64,000 bases of DNA from Linyphia triangularis (Eukaryota; Arthropoda; Arachnida; Araneae; Linyphiidae), in NCBI GenBank assembly GCA_963978545.1, contig OZ021722.1:39077365-39141364 (forward strand), given 5' to 3'. Of this stretch, positions 13,201-29,410 are shown one piece after another. The notes under the pieces were generated by a model. The model was not told the origin of the DNA. It did no database searches and saw only the letters and a list, made by a program, of their open reading frames with translations. A program made the position numbers and the translations under genes. Within the stretch, counting starts at the first letter, position 1; each line of letters begins with the position of its first letter.

Positions 13201-15625
13201 GAGAGAATGTGTGTAAGAGGAAATAATTCGCAAAACAAGTGTTCCTTTATTTTTAAAGGAAATCAATTCTTCCACGAACAAAAAAGACGGTTCCAGAGAT
13301 GGGAAACTGCAGATGAAACCATCCGGAAAGAAGAAATGTTTCCTTCATTTTTCGCTTATTTTGTCCAGTCGAGCAGACAAGTTTCGGAGTTTCACACAGT
13401 TTTCACTTAAGTTTTCGAAAACTTTTATTAGTTTTTTTTTTCTTTCTAATTCGGCACGTGGCGTAACTTATTATTTTCTTGTTCTGCGTTATAGATAATT
13501 GCTTGTTGGGGTGAGTTGTGTTCTTAAAAATATCTCCCTATTGAGTTTTATAATTAAGTGCAATGCTGAATTAACGATTGATTTTTGTTATTAAATTGAA
13601 TGTTGAGTTTTTACTTAATTACACAGTATTCCTGTTAATTTATAGAACACATTGAATTTCAATTTGTGATAGTGTGATATGTAGTAAATATTTTAAATTA
13701 AATAGATGTATATCGGGAAAATATAATTAAGTAAAATAATTTAAAAACATAATTTTAAATAAACTATAAAGTGTATCACAAAAATAATGGGACAATTCCA
13801 ACGTTCCACAATATTCACTCACAGAATAATTTTAAAATAGGAAATAAAAGGTATTTTGTTTTATTATTGAAACACTATTCTTTGTACTATACAACAACTT
13901 TGACTATTAGAAAATAATTGAAAAAGATAATTTTTTAAAAATAAAATATAGCTTCGCTATACTATTTCGGATTAATTTCATGTCATTTGCTTCAGCTACT
14001 TTGCACCCATTGCACTGAATTCAGATTAATTTTATGAAAACTCTAGCCTTCCAAATACTGCTTGCCTATGGGGATTCCCCCTAATAATCCCAATTTAGTT
14101 CATTGTGTACAAGCACCCCAAGGAAACTGAACGGGACCGCTTGGCGGCGAACATTAGATTTCGTAACTTTTTCTGACTGATGGTAATTTTACTTAGTGTT
14201 TTTTTTTTTTTTTTTTTTAAATTGTTTATTTTTTATTTTTATTACAACGTCTAGTTGTTTTTAGGGAGATATAAATTATTTTTGTTGCGTTTGTTATGTT
14301 CTAAATGAGTAAGATACGGTCAATGGATATTTTAGTGTGAATAATCATATCGTCGCTCTAAGAAAAAAATGGCTTAAGCGACAACTCCATTAGATTCACA
14401 TACTACTCTTTGTATTGAGAGTGACATTAAATATCACGATTAAATATTGTAGAGATTTAGGATTGCAATCCAAATTCTTTTAATTTCTTTTAAAAAGAAA
14501 TATTCCATACCACAACAAGAAAAAAATTTCATAACCAAAAATATGTATCTATTATAACTTGGGCACAAAAACATGCATTTATATACTAAAAAATAAGTAA
14601 TTATACAAAGTAAGTAAAACATACAAACAAATTACTTACTTTTATGCGAAATCGAGGATTACCAGCTTTTACAAATGAATAAATATACAAAAAAATACGT
14701 CTCAAAACAACTTTCGCTTTGAGATTAAAAAAAAAAAAAAAGATTTGTTATAATTTTAAGAGAAATTCAGCAAGCTTTAGTGATGGAGTCGTTAAGATAT
14801 CAGTATAGACTTCAGAAGGTATGTGGTTCAAATCCGACAGACACCTAGGAAACTTTATTTTTAACTGAAAGTGGTTTTCTGAGTAAAAAGTTGAAATAAC
14901 AAAAAAGTTGAATAATAAAAAAGTTGAATAAACCATAAATATATGACACTTTGAAAGATCTGATTATGTGCAATGGTTTTTTACCCCGAAATTTCCCGCC
15001 TTTGTTCAGATTTTATGGCATTCAAATGTTTTAAATACTTTTAATGCTTTTTAGAACATGATAAGTTTTTAGTGACTTTTTCAGAGTCAATGTTACTTCT
15101 TTCTATTAAAAATGCACGTTTTAAGTATTTCTTGTTGTAATACGTTTTAGTTTTGGGGCCGGGATTATTGTTATATTTACAGCACTAAATATTTAGTTAA
15201 GGCTAAGGCATTTATTTCGATAATTTTGGATAGTTTTTGAACAACCGAATATTGATTTTCTTTAGTATGTTATCCCTATGTAGAATTCAATAGTCATTTT
15301 CATTCTAAGTTTTGTATAAAACTTTACCATAACAACCCTCAAATACATTTATATACACATGTTATTCCAAATCTTATTTATGGGGCAAATTTAATATTTT
15401 TTTGATTAATAACACGCATGCATTTTTCTCTTATCCGCTTTGAAGAATATATGGCAATTTATAAGCTAACAAATTTTCAAATTCACACATACGCTTTTGC
15501 AGAATTTACTTCAGCAGAAATATAAAAGTTAATTAATTTAATATTTCATCAAATGGACTATTTCTTATCCAGGAACGCGGCAGTGTTCCGCCTCCAAGTC
15601 CACTAACAAAGCAGTAGACATGCAA

Positions 15626-15678
<53 letters not shown>

Positions 15679-18600
15679 AAGAGCTTCTGAATGTATTGAA
15701 ATCATTTTTTTAAAAATATTTTAGTATTTTTAAATATATTTAATATACCATAAAATTAATGCAAACTTCAGTATTGTAAAAGTGAAGATTTAAATGTATG
15801 GATATAATTTGCATTATCTTTTTTAAAATGACAAATTATCAACTTTGTTATGTTTTCTTAACTTTTCAGTTCTACTATATTAAACACCAAATAAAATTTC
15901 TCCTGTATAATAATAATAATAAATAAAAAAAAAATAATAAAAAAAAAAAATAATATAATCAAGGAAACAATACGATATTTAAATAATTGTCCCATTTAAA
16001 GTGTAAAATGTTTTTAATTTGTTTTTATTTTTTAAATTATCCGAGAAAATTTTAAATGCCCAATAACTTTTAGGAGATTTTTTTTGTGTTTCATAATAAT
16101 TTTTTTTTGATAATTTCTCAAAAATGGAAAAGTACTTTTCTTCACAAGGGCCTTTGATAAAAATATATAATAAATTGTACAAATAACTCGTTTTAGTCAA
16201 AATTTAAGAATTTGAGTTGCATAAACAATTTTAAAGTATAAAAATAATTTTTTAATAGTGTGATAAGCTCTCTAATTTGATGAATGCGTCATAGGAGTGA
16301 AACAAAACTAAATCGAAAATATCAATGAATATACACATTTTTTAACGGAAAAAAACTGAAAAATTTATAATTGTAAAATTTTTACAATGAAATGAAGCTT
16401 ACATATTAAAACTGATTTATTTCCTCAAATCATAATGTTTTTCAATGTAGTTAGTGTTTAATTAAGGAAGAAAATTCCTTAAAAAATTTAAGAGAAATTA
16501 ATTTTGAAGTAATTATAAGAAAAAGTCTTCTTCACTAAAATACTTTCCTTTTATTTCAGAACTATAAAATAAACAATTTGGAATGGGAAAGTCATTGTCA
16601 CTAAAAGGCCGGTTATACACACACTTCTTGTGTTGTATATCAATTATAGTTACCAAGCATGTAGAGTTTGGCGATGTATTTAAATGGTTGATATCTCCCA
16701 CTGCAACAGTTGATTGCAAATGAAAACAAAAATCTATGAATTTTTTCTTTACAAATTAGAATGTTGTCAAGTTGATCAAACTGGATATCAGAATATCCGA
16801 TTTCCAATCCAATGTCTCCTTTTGCAGCCAAAATGAGAGTTTCCCATAAAATTATTATGGAAGTAATCTTCCGTTAAATTTTAAAGCTCCTTTAGTTGAG
16901 TTTTATGTCTAACTAATATTACCGAGATCCTCTAACTGATTTGATAGATCTGCAGTATATATTGTTCAAGGTTAACGAATTGCAAATTGATTTTCACTCG
17001 CTATTTCTGTTACTTCCGGTTGATATATTAATTAAATTTTGGTATAGGGATTTGTCTTGACCATACCTTTTATTTGATAGATCGAAGGTGTCTATAGCGT
17101 TTGTAGTTTCATCTGGGAATGTTAGCATGACTTCAGGCAGTTGAACAGATAGACGGACATAGCCTTTGTACAAACTTTTTTTACTAAATTTGTGTGTTGC
17201 AGAAGCTTAAAAAGATTCCGATTATTTGGTGACAAAATAATAAAATAGTATAATTTAATATTCTCCAGAAATTCTAGCTGAAAATAAATAAGCTATGCCA
17301 GTTAATTTCGCTCAAATGTAAAATATTAGATAGAAATAAAATGATCTAATCTGTTTCTATATTTTCAAACATATTTCTATTTTCTCATTTTTTTATAATA
17401 ATCTTGTAATTTACTTAACAAATATTATAATCCTCCTTTTTAAATATTGAGTTTTAAATTAAAGTCGTCACGTATTTTTAAAATTTTAAAACTACAATTA
17501 AAATTTAGCGAAGTTAATTTGAATGTATATGTGTATATATAAAATTAAATTTGTCAGTAAAGATGTAATCATTCAAGTTCATTGATCTACTTCGTGTAAT
17601 CTGATTTCAAGATCAAGTTATTAACATTGTTTCCGTTCTTCATCGAATCAAAAAGATAAGGGTAGTAGAGAATGCGGGTAGCTTACAAGCTACGTCATAT
17701 ATTTTTATAAGAGTGAAATTCAGTTGAAACCATACTTGGGGAAAGGTACCAGTGAAAGTACTGTTGCGTGGTTGGGTTCGAAATATTTGAAGCCAAAGCA
17801 TATCAAAACTTGCAGAAATTTATTCCGATATAACTCCAGAACTTCTCTCTCTAGTAAACTCAATACAGCTCTTTACACAACAATAGAGCACAAAACAGCA
17901 GTTAAAAACTTGATAACACAACTGCTAAAATCGCCTCAAAAGACAATGCAATACAGTTCACTATCGGAACTCTCTGAATGCTCGCTGAGAGACAGCTAAC
18001 TCAGTAACTCTACTCAGTCAGTAACTCAACTAACTAACTCCACTCACGGCCGGCCTTATATAGGAAGTCAATACTTCTTGAATCTTCTAGAGATAGAAAT
18101 TTGGAGGACTTTCCAGATCGTAGTCGAAAAGTCCTATACCTGTACATGGGGATCAAAAATGTCGCCAAATGGTCGTCAAGTTTGGTAACAATTGGCGATT
18201 TCTCGCCAACTTGGCGAGATTGCCATTACCATAATATTAAATGGCATGCTCTTTGTAAAACTCGCTTCCCAGCATTATCTCTGTAAAACTCGTTTTCAAG
18301 CATTAAGGGTCACATTGCAGGAAAGCAAAGTAAGACAAACTATTGCACTGCCTTATGCGAAATGTACATAAATTTATCTTTTTACATAATTAATGCTACG
18401 AAATATTTACAAATATACAGAAATTCGTAACAGTACATTTTAACCTTTACTGAGTCTAATTTGATATAAATTACGAGTACAACTAGAAATTTTGCCAAAA
18501 TTCTAAATATCCTATGCTACTTTTCCATAAGAAAAGAAAATTAATCCAAACAATATTGATAACTATTGAAATAGTTAACTTAAAAAGAAAACTACATTTG

Positions 18601-21600
18601 CTTAAAATTCTAATTTTCTTAGTCTTGATCTCGAGGTTTGAGAAGTGGGTTGTCGTGTATTATAAACATTTAAACATTTCACTAAATACTACACTTCAAA
18701 ACTAAATTTCAAAAATTCGTAGCCAAGTAGTCCTAATTCGATTATTTATTTTTATCATCTTGAATTAAATAATTTTTTTAAAAAAATTAAATCAAATTGA
18801 GTTTTAGGAACTAATTTTTTAAAAAAGAGAGGTACCTGCAATTTCTTTGGGAATTCAGTATTCAGGGAATGAAAGGCTAAAAGTAAAACCAAAGAAATAA
18901 GGAAATACCAAATGGTGACTAAAATAAGAAAATTGGAGACTCTACAGCAACAAACTATACAACGAAGAGATTTTAACCGAATTTCTTATACGATGGTGCA
19001 ACGGAAATGTAACATCATACGCAATAATCCTGGTTTGTAACTTAACTTGGCCATTTAAATTAGTTTAAAAAACATTTATTGAACAGATGTCCACTGTACA
19101 GTTAATGCAATCCAATATGCATGCTGTTTCCTCAAGGCCATAGTACGTTGATAAGCTCTTAATGTTAAGCGTCTCCACCCCTCTCATAACAAATTCATAC
19201 CATCCTCGTTAATAGTTCTGTGATAATTGAGCCGTAGATAAGCTTCTCGCATTTCCATATTGGTTAGAAGTCTAGAAATAGAATTGATTGCAATTAACCA
19301 AAACATAGTGTATGTACAGAGTATTTTAGTAGACTTATAGGTATTAATTTTATGAGAGTTTTTTTAGTGTGTTCAGCAATTTTTTGGTAAGAAATGTGCC
19401 ACTTTGATGCTTTTTGCTCAATAGCCACAAACATATTCAATAAAACTTCTTTTTAAAAGTATAGGCATCAGGCACGATATGAGCGGTGAGCGGGGAAAGA
19501 CCCGCGGCAGACCGAGGGACTAATAGAACGGTGCGAGTAGTTCTGGCTACGATGAGAGTGAAGGCGGTATTTCCCATCAATTGATAACGTGATGTAGTGA
19601 TTATCAAAAACCAAAACTGTTTAATAGAGGTGAGATTATCACAAAACATCCTTTAAACATGCGTTTTTTTAAAAAGTAATAAAATAATTTTCAAATTATA
19701 TTTCAAGTATAAAACTTTTGTGCATCACAGTTAACCGTGGCCAGAACAACTTCCACCGTTCTCTCGGTCTACCGAATGTCGTGCACCACTAGCCGCTCGT
19801 ATCACACATGAGGCCTAAAGCGTTAAAAATCTTAACGCTAACTATAATGAACTATAATTAACAGACGATATTTTCAATTATATTTTATACAAAAAAGAAA
19901 CTCGGAAGAATATAAAAAAAAAAAATTATATAACACAGGTACAAATTATAAATTGTATAGTGAAATTGAGCAACTATTTTAGTCAAATTGTATTAATATG
20001 AAAACTTCTCATCTACAAATTTTCTAAATAAAAATCCTTGTCCTAATAATCATTTTTTGTGATAAAAATGACATTAAATTTATTTACTCATTCTTTAATT
20101 GCAATATTGTTAAGATTAAAATCAATTGTATCCCCAACCCCCATCTAAAAAGAAAAAAATAATAACAATAAGATTAAAATACTCTTACAAATAAACTATT
20201 GGGCTTACTGGATTTTTAATTAAAATCATTGAAACAAAGCAAACTTTAGACTGGTATGAAATCTTTTTCTATTTTCACTAAATAAAAGCAAATAAGTTAA
20301 TTTCGAAGAGAATTTGTTGAACGCATTTTTAAAAAAATTCTTTACGTTACAGCTGAAAGTAGAAATGTAATCACTTCTTTAGAAACCCTTGGTCTCAATT
20401 TATATTCAAAGTTTAAAGTTGCAAATCCCTTCATTTCGTTTGCTGAAATGAGTTTTGGTTTCGAATTGCAATAAGTTTTAAAGAGAAATTTCAAGATGTT
20501 ATTTTAAATAAAGTATCATTTAGTTCTCTTTATTCTGGTTCACTGAACGAGAACTCTTTTCAGTTAAATGAATTCTCAAGAACCGCACTTACAAATCAAG
20601 CCAAACGATTCTGCTGTTTTTTCTGTATAAGGTTACTACAGGGTTTATAGTGGCATGCATCATTTGCAATTTGAATGTTTTTAGTCAAGTAAAGGATTAC
20701 ATAAAGCTACTTTAGTTGTAGGAAGCTTGAACTCCTTTGAACGTGGATAATTTCAAAGTATTAACTTGAGGACGAATGTATCTTAGTGAAAATGCTAGAG
20801 AGGATTCAAACCATTACTTGATCTCGCATTGGCTTATATTATCAAGTTATCTTCTTTAAGTCTGGAGATGACTCATATGTAAAAGGTATTACTTCTAATA
20901 TATTTTAAAGGAAATGTTTTCTTATATCTTCCTAAATTTCAAACATATTTTTAATTTTTCTTTAAACTTCACATTTACAAATTGCAACAGTAACTGTCAT
21001 TTAAAATTCGCTTCTACACAGGTTTTAATTTTGGCAAATCAGGTAACGATATTTAATATTAAGACGAAAATAAAGGTGTTTTCTACAGATTTACAAATTT
21101 CAATTGCTTATAAATCTCCCCATCAAACAGAAAAAGATTTTAAAGAAAATTTTGAACAATATTTTTTTTTCCCGTTTTACTTATCTGTGTTTAAACATAA
21201 CTAAGTAACATGACATGAAAGTCAGTTAATTGTAATATTACATGAGTGTTCAAGTAATTTAATTTGTTCTGAGGTAGTTAGTACCAATCTTCATTTTCTG
21301 TTTCAGTATTTGTCTTCAGTTTCTGTACAATCTTCATGATTTTAATGAAATAATTACTTAAAGTTAGTACATATTTTACCTTTGAACATTTGTAGTGCCT
21401 ATGTAGATCCCGTGAGATTTAATTACAGCCATACATCTCAAAAAGCATTAATGTTGTTGGATCTATATAGAAGACATTCTTTTACTGAAAATTTTGTAAC
21501 AGCCGTGGAGAACTTTAAATTGATTGTTAGATCCAAAAAATTAATTACTTTCAAATAAATCATCTTTCACGAGTCGTTTTCAGCTTGACATTTTAATTAC

Positions 21601-24600
21601 TTTCTTCTAATAATAAAGTTAGTCTAGAGTTAAGTACGAAAAAGATTATATCTGGTCTGTTATTATAGTCTAATGCTATAATGATAAATATTTTAATGTA
21701 GTTGAGAACATAAAATTTCTTTTTTACTTTGCTCACAAGTTTTTTCAATAATTTTCATAGTTTACCTCACAATATTTATTTAAAAATCTGCTTACGTTCT
21801 CCAAAAATTTTTTCTTGAAACTTGATGTGAACAAAACAAAGTTAGAATTTTGTACCCATAAGTCTAATTTAGTTAAGAAAATTATTAAATATAGTGCATT
21901 GAGTTAAGATCGGTAGAGAAATTTAGGGATAAATTACAAATTTAAAAAATATTTTACAAATACAATTTTTTGGTCACATTTCTGTTGGAGAAATACGCAT
22001 CTTAACTCTAAAAATTTTTATGATACTGATTTTCCAACATACGCCTTAGCTTTAAATTATTATTGCTGGAAAATAAGCTCAACCTCCTATTGGTAGTTGG
22101 AATGTTTGGCTTTTAATTAACTAATAATGTTTTAATATAATTATGTTTATATCTCGTTGTGTCGCATTTATTACATTATACTTCGGTTGCTAGGTTTTCC
22201 ATTTTATCTTTATGAGAAGAATCTCATATTTGTTTATCCAATTTAAATAAAGCAATTTATATAATTAAAAGCTTAGTTATTTTTTCCTGATTATAACTAT
22301 TAAGAAGTTTCCCTTTCCCCTAAAAAAAGGTCGTATTTGTGTTTACGGATAGATAACATCCGTTATTTGTTCAGAGTTCACATGTTAGAATCAGCAGATT
22401 CTAAATAGTTGAATAAAAATGAATATTTGTCATACTGTTGTAGCATTTAAAAAATAAGAGACAGCGTGCTGAATGGGAAATTAAGAGTGCAGAAGGACAT
22501 TTTGAAAGGCTAAATGCCAATGAAAGATGTCACAGAATCAGCCAAATTTGCTTTGGTAGTGTTGCTATTGTTGAAGAAAACGATACACTTTCTATGTAGG
22601 AAGTTTGTTTTTTCTGTGGACTTTTCCAGACGATCACTTCGAGACAGGATAAAGGGTTTTAAGTTAGGAAGTATTCGGAAGACGTCTATTTTTTTTAGAA
22701 ACCGAAGCGAGCCTGGTTTGCCCGGAGACCAATGAGTGTTATATAGCAATCCTCTGGGGTTGGCGAGCGTTAGCTAGCAGCGGGAGGATTGTTTTAGTAT
22801 CAATAAATAGTTAAGTAAAAATTACTTAGCCTTTTGAGCAGCATACCCGTTAAAGAATTCCTAAAATTTTTTTGGAAGGGATGAAAATATTCCTTCATTT
22901 GAGACTGTTGAGAAAAGCACAATTATATTTATTAATTTTACATGACTTATAATACCAAGGCTATATACCTAATAATTTTTATGGTAATCTTTTCAACCCC
23001 TTATAAAAATATAGAAGTTTTCCTTTTATTCTTCTTTTAATCAAAACATTTAAGAATAAGGGAATTGATAGACACAAATTTCAATTACATCCAAGAACAT
23101 CGAGATATTTTTTATCAAAGTTTGATCATCATTATTTTTTTTATGAACTAATATAGTTTTAAACTATTATAAAGTAATATTACAAGTCAACTACCATAAA
23201 ACATACTAATAATTAAAAATAAGTTTTGACAAGCAAACATTTTCAATTAACCACTTTGTTTAAAGAGATAAAGAGAAACCTTATCATAATATTAATATTT
23301 AGTTGGTCAAATCGCCGATATTGATTTTTTCCTGTTAAAAATTTTATAAATCAATATTTCAATGAAAACTTATAGCATTTTATCTAAAAGCTGACCAGCT
23401 GAACTCGTCCTAGATTTTAATGACAAAAGTGATAAATATGAATCACTTTGCGAACTTTATTTTTTCACTAAAAAATAAAATTTAACGCCCACACAGATAT
23501 TACTATACGGTGTTAAACGCGAGTCATCGCGTACACTCCCTATAAATGGCAAGAAGAAATTCCTTTTCATTGGTTAATGGTTTCCATGGCAACCGCCTCT
23601 ACGTATTTCCGCGGAGATTGCGCAGTACAGATTTCAAGTCAACTCATTGGTCGATGGACCTGTCTTAACTGCTGTGTCAGAAAAATGTGAAAATAAGGGT
23701 TATATTTTTAAAAAGTTTCCCTTTTTGACTTGTTACTAAACAAATGTGACATTTGAACATGTAACGAGATACTAAAGGATCAAAACACTTGGACACTTAA
23801 AAAAAGTGTGACATCATGATTTTAAGAAATATTCTAGCGAGTTTGAAGGAGGAAGGCCCTGAAATAAAAGCAGTCGAAGAAGGTTAGAATCTTTAGAAAT
23901 ATTATGTTTAGATGTTGAATTTAATTATAATGATTTATAGAAATATCAATTGATTATCCATGGTTAATAATAAATGAAGGTCAGTAAAATGGAAAATAAA
24001 TGTTTCAATTTAGTCCATAAGTTCTTTTTCATTCCAAAATATAAAAAATATTAAAGTGATTAAATTCAAAACAAGTAGTTTCATCAAGTGAAATCATCTT
24101 CAAAGATACTAGTAATTAAAAAGAGATTTAATTTGATTACTTATTTAAAAAAAAAAAAAATTAATATTTAAGAAATGCTATTAAAATGTCAGCAAAATCG
24201 AAACATTCAATATATTCGTATTCTATGATACTTACTTTCAACTAATTTGCACGAAATATTTAGTGTTTAATTAATTATATGATACCTTGATTCATTGTTT
24301 TGTAGTGTTGAGTTGTTACTGATTCTCGATAAAAGTAATAGCGAGTTAGAAATAATTTGCAACAAGTAATATTAGAAATTCGTAGAACTAAAGTTTACTT
24401 AAAATAAAACTACTTAAAACAGTTAGTTTTCATTTTTAAAACTTGTCTAATCTTATATTTAATTAGAATAAGAGAGAAAGACTTTACTTATATTCTATTA
24501 AATTGCTCATGTATCAATCTAAGTCCATATGTCTAGGAAAATGTTAAAAAAAATAATTTTACAGTAACATATTTTTGAAAATGTTAAACCCCAGGTTCAA

Positions 24601-27600
24601 TTAAATCGATCCGTTTTTATGAATGCTGTAACTTGAGAGACGTTCACTTATATTTTATTATGTTTGCAAACAAATTAGTAAACTTCTCCCCTCTCTCTCT
24701 TTGTGAAATATCTGATGCCATTATTTTATTTCGATTAATTGTAAGATGTTTTTAATTAAAAAAATTATCATGTATAAATTAAAAAAATAATACTTATTAA
24801 CATCAAATAATAATATTTTTATATTTTACTAACTCATTTAAAATTATATTTCATTTTCAAATCATTTATTTTCTTCTTGTAAACTCATAAAACTGTCACA
24901 TTTGATGTTTAGACATATTACACCAAATTAATTTTTTTTTTTTTTTTTAATTTTTTAATAAACTTTAAATATTTTAACAAAAACAAAAGCGTAGACGAAA
25001 TCTTTCGTTTAAACGAAATCGAGCACATTGACGAAAGAGGTTTTTCCTGCGTATATACTTTAGCCGCAGTAAAGCAACTTCTACGTGAATCACGCAAGTG
25101 ATTCACGTAGAAGTTGCTTTGCTGCGGCTAAAGTATATACGCAGGAAAACGCTTTGTGTGAAAAAATAAAACTGAAACGTATAGTTTGTAAACAATTTTA
25201 AATGTAAAATGCAATTTTTAAGCTAATTTTTTTATTAAATAGTTTTATACATTTCAAAAACTGTAACATATGGAGGATAATAAAAATAAGTTGAGTGTAA
25301 AGAAATTTATTTTTACATATTGTTTGTAATAATTTATTGAGTATGAGAATTGGTTATAATGTGAGAAGTAAATAGTATACTGAGGGGAAAGGACATAGCT
25401 ATAAAGATATACAATAATTCTGTATTCAGTGTGATATAAGAATCTATTGAAATACTATTGAGTTAATCTTTTATGGAGTTTTCAAGCACTAAAGTTAACT
25501 TTTATATTGTGACATTTAATGTTTCTTGTTTTAATATATAATATCAGTGGAAATGTATACACTGATACTAAAAAATATTAATTAATAGGGAATGCAGGAG
25601 AAATTTAACTAGAATAAATTCATTTATTTCAAAACACATTTGTAATACTTAATACTTTTACTATTACATTTTCGGAATTGTTTAATTTCATGGTATGTAA
25701 GTATTCATTCATGGTGTAAGTATTCTGTGAAGGACACATTGAATATTTAACAAATATATTTTACTACTCATGATGTATTATACTACGTTATTAACCCATT
25801 AAAGACGACTTTGAAATGGATAAACAGTCATTGTTTTGAACTTTTACCTTGTTTATTTAGATCATTTGAGGTATATTTTGAATTTTTTAGACTTCTTGGA
25901 AAATTATTTTTATGATTTTTAAAAAACACTAAGTGGAACCACAATTGCAATTTATTAGCAAAGAAAAAAACTAAAATTTTGATTGGCAATGCGTTAAATT
26001 AATGCGTAAATTTTAATGCGTTAAAGCGAATTCTATGAACGCAATTTATTTAAATTATAATATGTGTTAGTTCAAAGCACCTTGATATGACTTCGTACTT
26101 TTATTATTACATTTTTAGAATTTTTTAATTAATAGTGTGAGTATATTTTGATTAGACGGCATTGGATATTTTTAACAACAATATTTTAATGCTCAAAATA
26201 TATTCTACGCTATTAATATGGATGTTTCATTGTCAAAAGTTAATTTTCGAATGAATTTATTACTTGCTAAAGAAAATATATTCCTTGTAAATATGTTTGA
26301 GGAAAACTGGTTAACAATATCTGAAGAAATTATAATTTTAACTTTACATTTAACAACATTTGAGTACAAGCTTTGCTATTTACTATTCTGATATAAGAAA
26401 TAAATAAAGCATTTTTAATTAGTTGTAAGGTGATTTGTATTACTTATTAATCTTAATGGAAACAATACAACATAGCGTTGATTTAGAAATAAAACATACA
26501 AAGTAAATAATTAAAAAAAAATTACTTAGTGTATTTGCATGAAAATATTAATGACACACTAAAGATTTAAAACCTTACTTAGTGAATTTCTCTACGTGAT
26601 TGAATATAACTTTCTAATCTGGATAAGCAAATAATTCCAAAACTGACAATGTGCTTCACTTATAAGTCGACGATGTGCTAGTCAATCAATGTCTTTATGA
26701 TTTTGATATTTTGGCATTCTTAAATTACTCAATTATTTCTTTCAATTATGAAATCTAACTTAATTGCTTTTAAAAAAAATTTAAAAATAATTTATAATGT
26801 TTTAATAGTCGAAAATTTTATGAACTAGATTTTTGAAAGTATTAACTACATGGGAATTAATTATTAATAGATATTGAAAGAGAAATGCCGTCTCACAATT
26901 GGCGCAGCATGTCCCTAGTGCTGCTTTTGCGCCATAAAACCTTAAACAAACAAAAAAAAAACAAAAAAACAACAACAAACAAACAAACAAACAAACAAAC
27001 AAACAAACAAACAAACAAACAAACAAACAAACAAACAAACAAACAAACAAACAAACAAACAAACAAACAAACAAACAAACAAACAAACAAACAAACCGTC
27101 TCACAATTAGATCACAGAAGTAAGAATACCCCCTGTTATCTACAAGATGTTAAAATCAATGACGGTGTGGCTATTGAAGAATTGAAAGTGATTAATAATG
27201 GTATCAATTATGGCATCACTTTGGGGTAGCAAGTAAATAAGCTAATAGGACTCATCAGGACAATGATCCCATCTAAATCTAGGGATATTATTTCCCTATT
27301 TAATTTTTTAGATTGGTTAGGCCATATCACGAGTATGCATTGTAATTTTGGTCTCCTCATTTTAGAAATGATATTAATTTGTTAGATGAATGCAACAAAA
27401 ATTATACAAGGGAATTATAGTTTGGATTATGGTACAAGATTGAAATGATTTTTATGCATTACACACACACGCAGGTTAAAATTAGCATCCTTGGATTTAA
27501 GGAAAAATCCAAGGTGAAATAAGTTTTGATTTGAAAAGTAAGTTTTTTTTTTTTTACCAATTTAACTACTAACGATATTAATAAAAAACAGCTGCAATAA

Positions 27601-29331
27601 TCAGCTTCAATTTGACAAATAAAGTAGTAAAAATACAATTACAAAAAACGTCTTTTATATTAAAGCTTTTTCTTCTTATAAAACTTTTCCATTTGATGAG
27701 GCTATAGTTTTTTCTTATTTTTGTAACACCCTAGAAACACAACTTATAGAAAATCCATAACGCATATTCTTTTAATAAATTAAAACCCAAGTAGAAAATT
27801 GTATTACATTTTTTAAAGGTTTTTTTTTACAATGGTTTGATAAAAAAAATCTAGTAATTTGAAGCTTTGAAAAGGACACTTTAGTAAAGCATCATCTCAA
27901 AAGACCGCATTGCAACTTCAGATCACTGACGTCACACGCACATCAGGGCCTATTTTTACACAAAACGACATCTTTTATTGGATATTTTATTCCCCTTCTT
28001 TCTAACGCAGCAGGAAGATATTTTCTTTGTAGTAAATTCTTTTGCAAGATTATAGTATGCTTTCTATATTTAGTTTTTGCTACGAATCGAGGTCTTAAAA
28101 GCATTCATACCTTTAGTGTACTCACTTAAATGGATTATAAAAGGTCATTTTGTTATTTAAAAGTATATTTTATACTTTTAAAAATTTTTAAGTACCTTTT
28201 ATAATCATTAATTAAATGTTTCAAGCAACAATCTAACAATAGTAACTTAATCAGCTTAGTTTGTAGGAAAACCTACAAAAATCATAAGTTTACGTTTACG
28301 TTATAAATTATCGCATTAATAAATAAAAAAAAAAATAACACAGTGTAGTAAAACTGCTAATTTGAATAATGCATTATGTTTAATTTAAAAAAAAAAAAAA
28401 ATACCCTAATTTTTTTGACTAAGATATTTTATCTTGTGCATGATATTTTTTGCTCGAGAATTATTTCTTTCTTTCAACAGATTAATGTAGCATCAATTTT
28501 TTTAAGCCAATAAATTTACACGAGAATAGCTAACTTTATTCGATTTAGTTTCAATTAATGTATAGAATTCATTATTTTAATGTATAGTTATGAAACTTCC
28601 ACCATGGATATACACAAAAATATGAAAGTCGAAGTATACTTGAAAAGATTTTGAGGTTTAATATGGCCTTTAATTTTCATTTATTTATTAAAAATAAAAG
28701 GTTCTTCTAGATATTTTTTTAAAAAAAGTCTCAAATAAAAAACTTGTGGGTATTAATTTTGTTTTAATGTTGAGTTTTTAGTAGTTATATTTGCAACTTT
28801 TTGAAAGGCGTAGAAGGGCGAAGTTCTAACTAGAATTGTATTTGTTTTGCTGATTTTGTGTGCATAATTCACTCATCAATATTAGCTTGTAACTTTATAG
28901 AAAGTACAAATATAAATATATATAAATAAATACAAATGCAATTTAATATATTGATGATTATATTCCTGATATTTTTATTCAATTTCGACACAAGAACATA
29001 AATGTTAATACGCTAAATTTTGGTTGATTGATTGGTTGATTTAGACATTTAGTATAATAGCTACTATAGGGCAATAATGTGTAGAATTCTAATTGAAACT
29101 GCAGATTAATGGTAACGCTTTCTGGTTGATCTTTCAAGGGAAATTAAACCGAATTTGCATCGGTAACGAGAGAAAACCAGAAAAATTTCCTTCAGACATC
29201 ACGGTGTAAGACTTTTAGCCAAAATCGACTCATTTGTATCATCTCCTCAAAATGTATACTCATTTTTAAAGTAGAGCTTAATATTCAATTTTGACATTGA
29301 ATCGAAAAATGTTAGCATCACATCTGTCCAG

Positions 29332-29410
<79 letters not shown>

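Noticed and set aside
17724..17999. 91-codon ORF on the + strand
   Set aside because: It lies antisense in the solo LTR at 17762-18432.
20914..21204. 96-codon Phe/Lys/Asn-rich ORF
   Set aside because: Composition is what AT-rich DNA gives by chance; no motif.
26802..27229. Long open frames (poly-FVCL on one strand, poly-TNKQ on the other)
   Set aside because: They are translations of the (AAAC)n tail of a retroposon; the repeat contains no stop codon in these frames.
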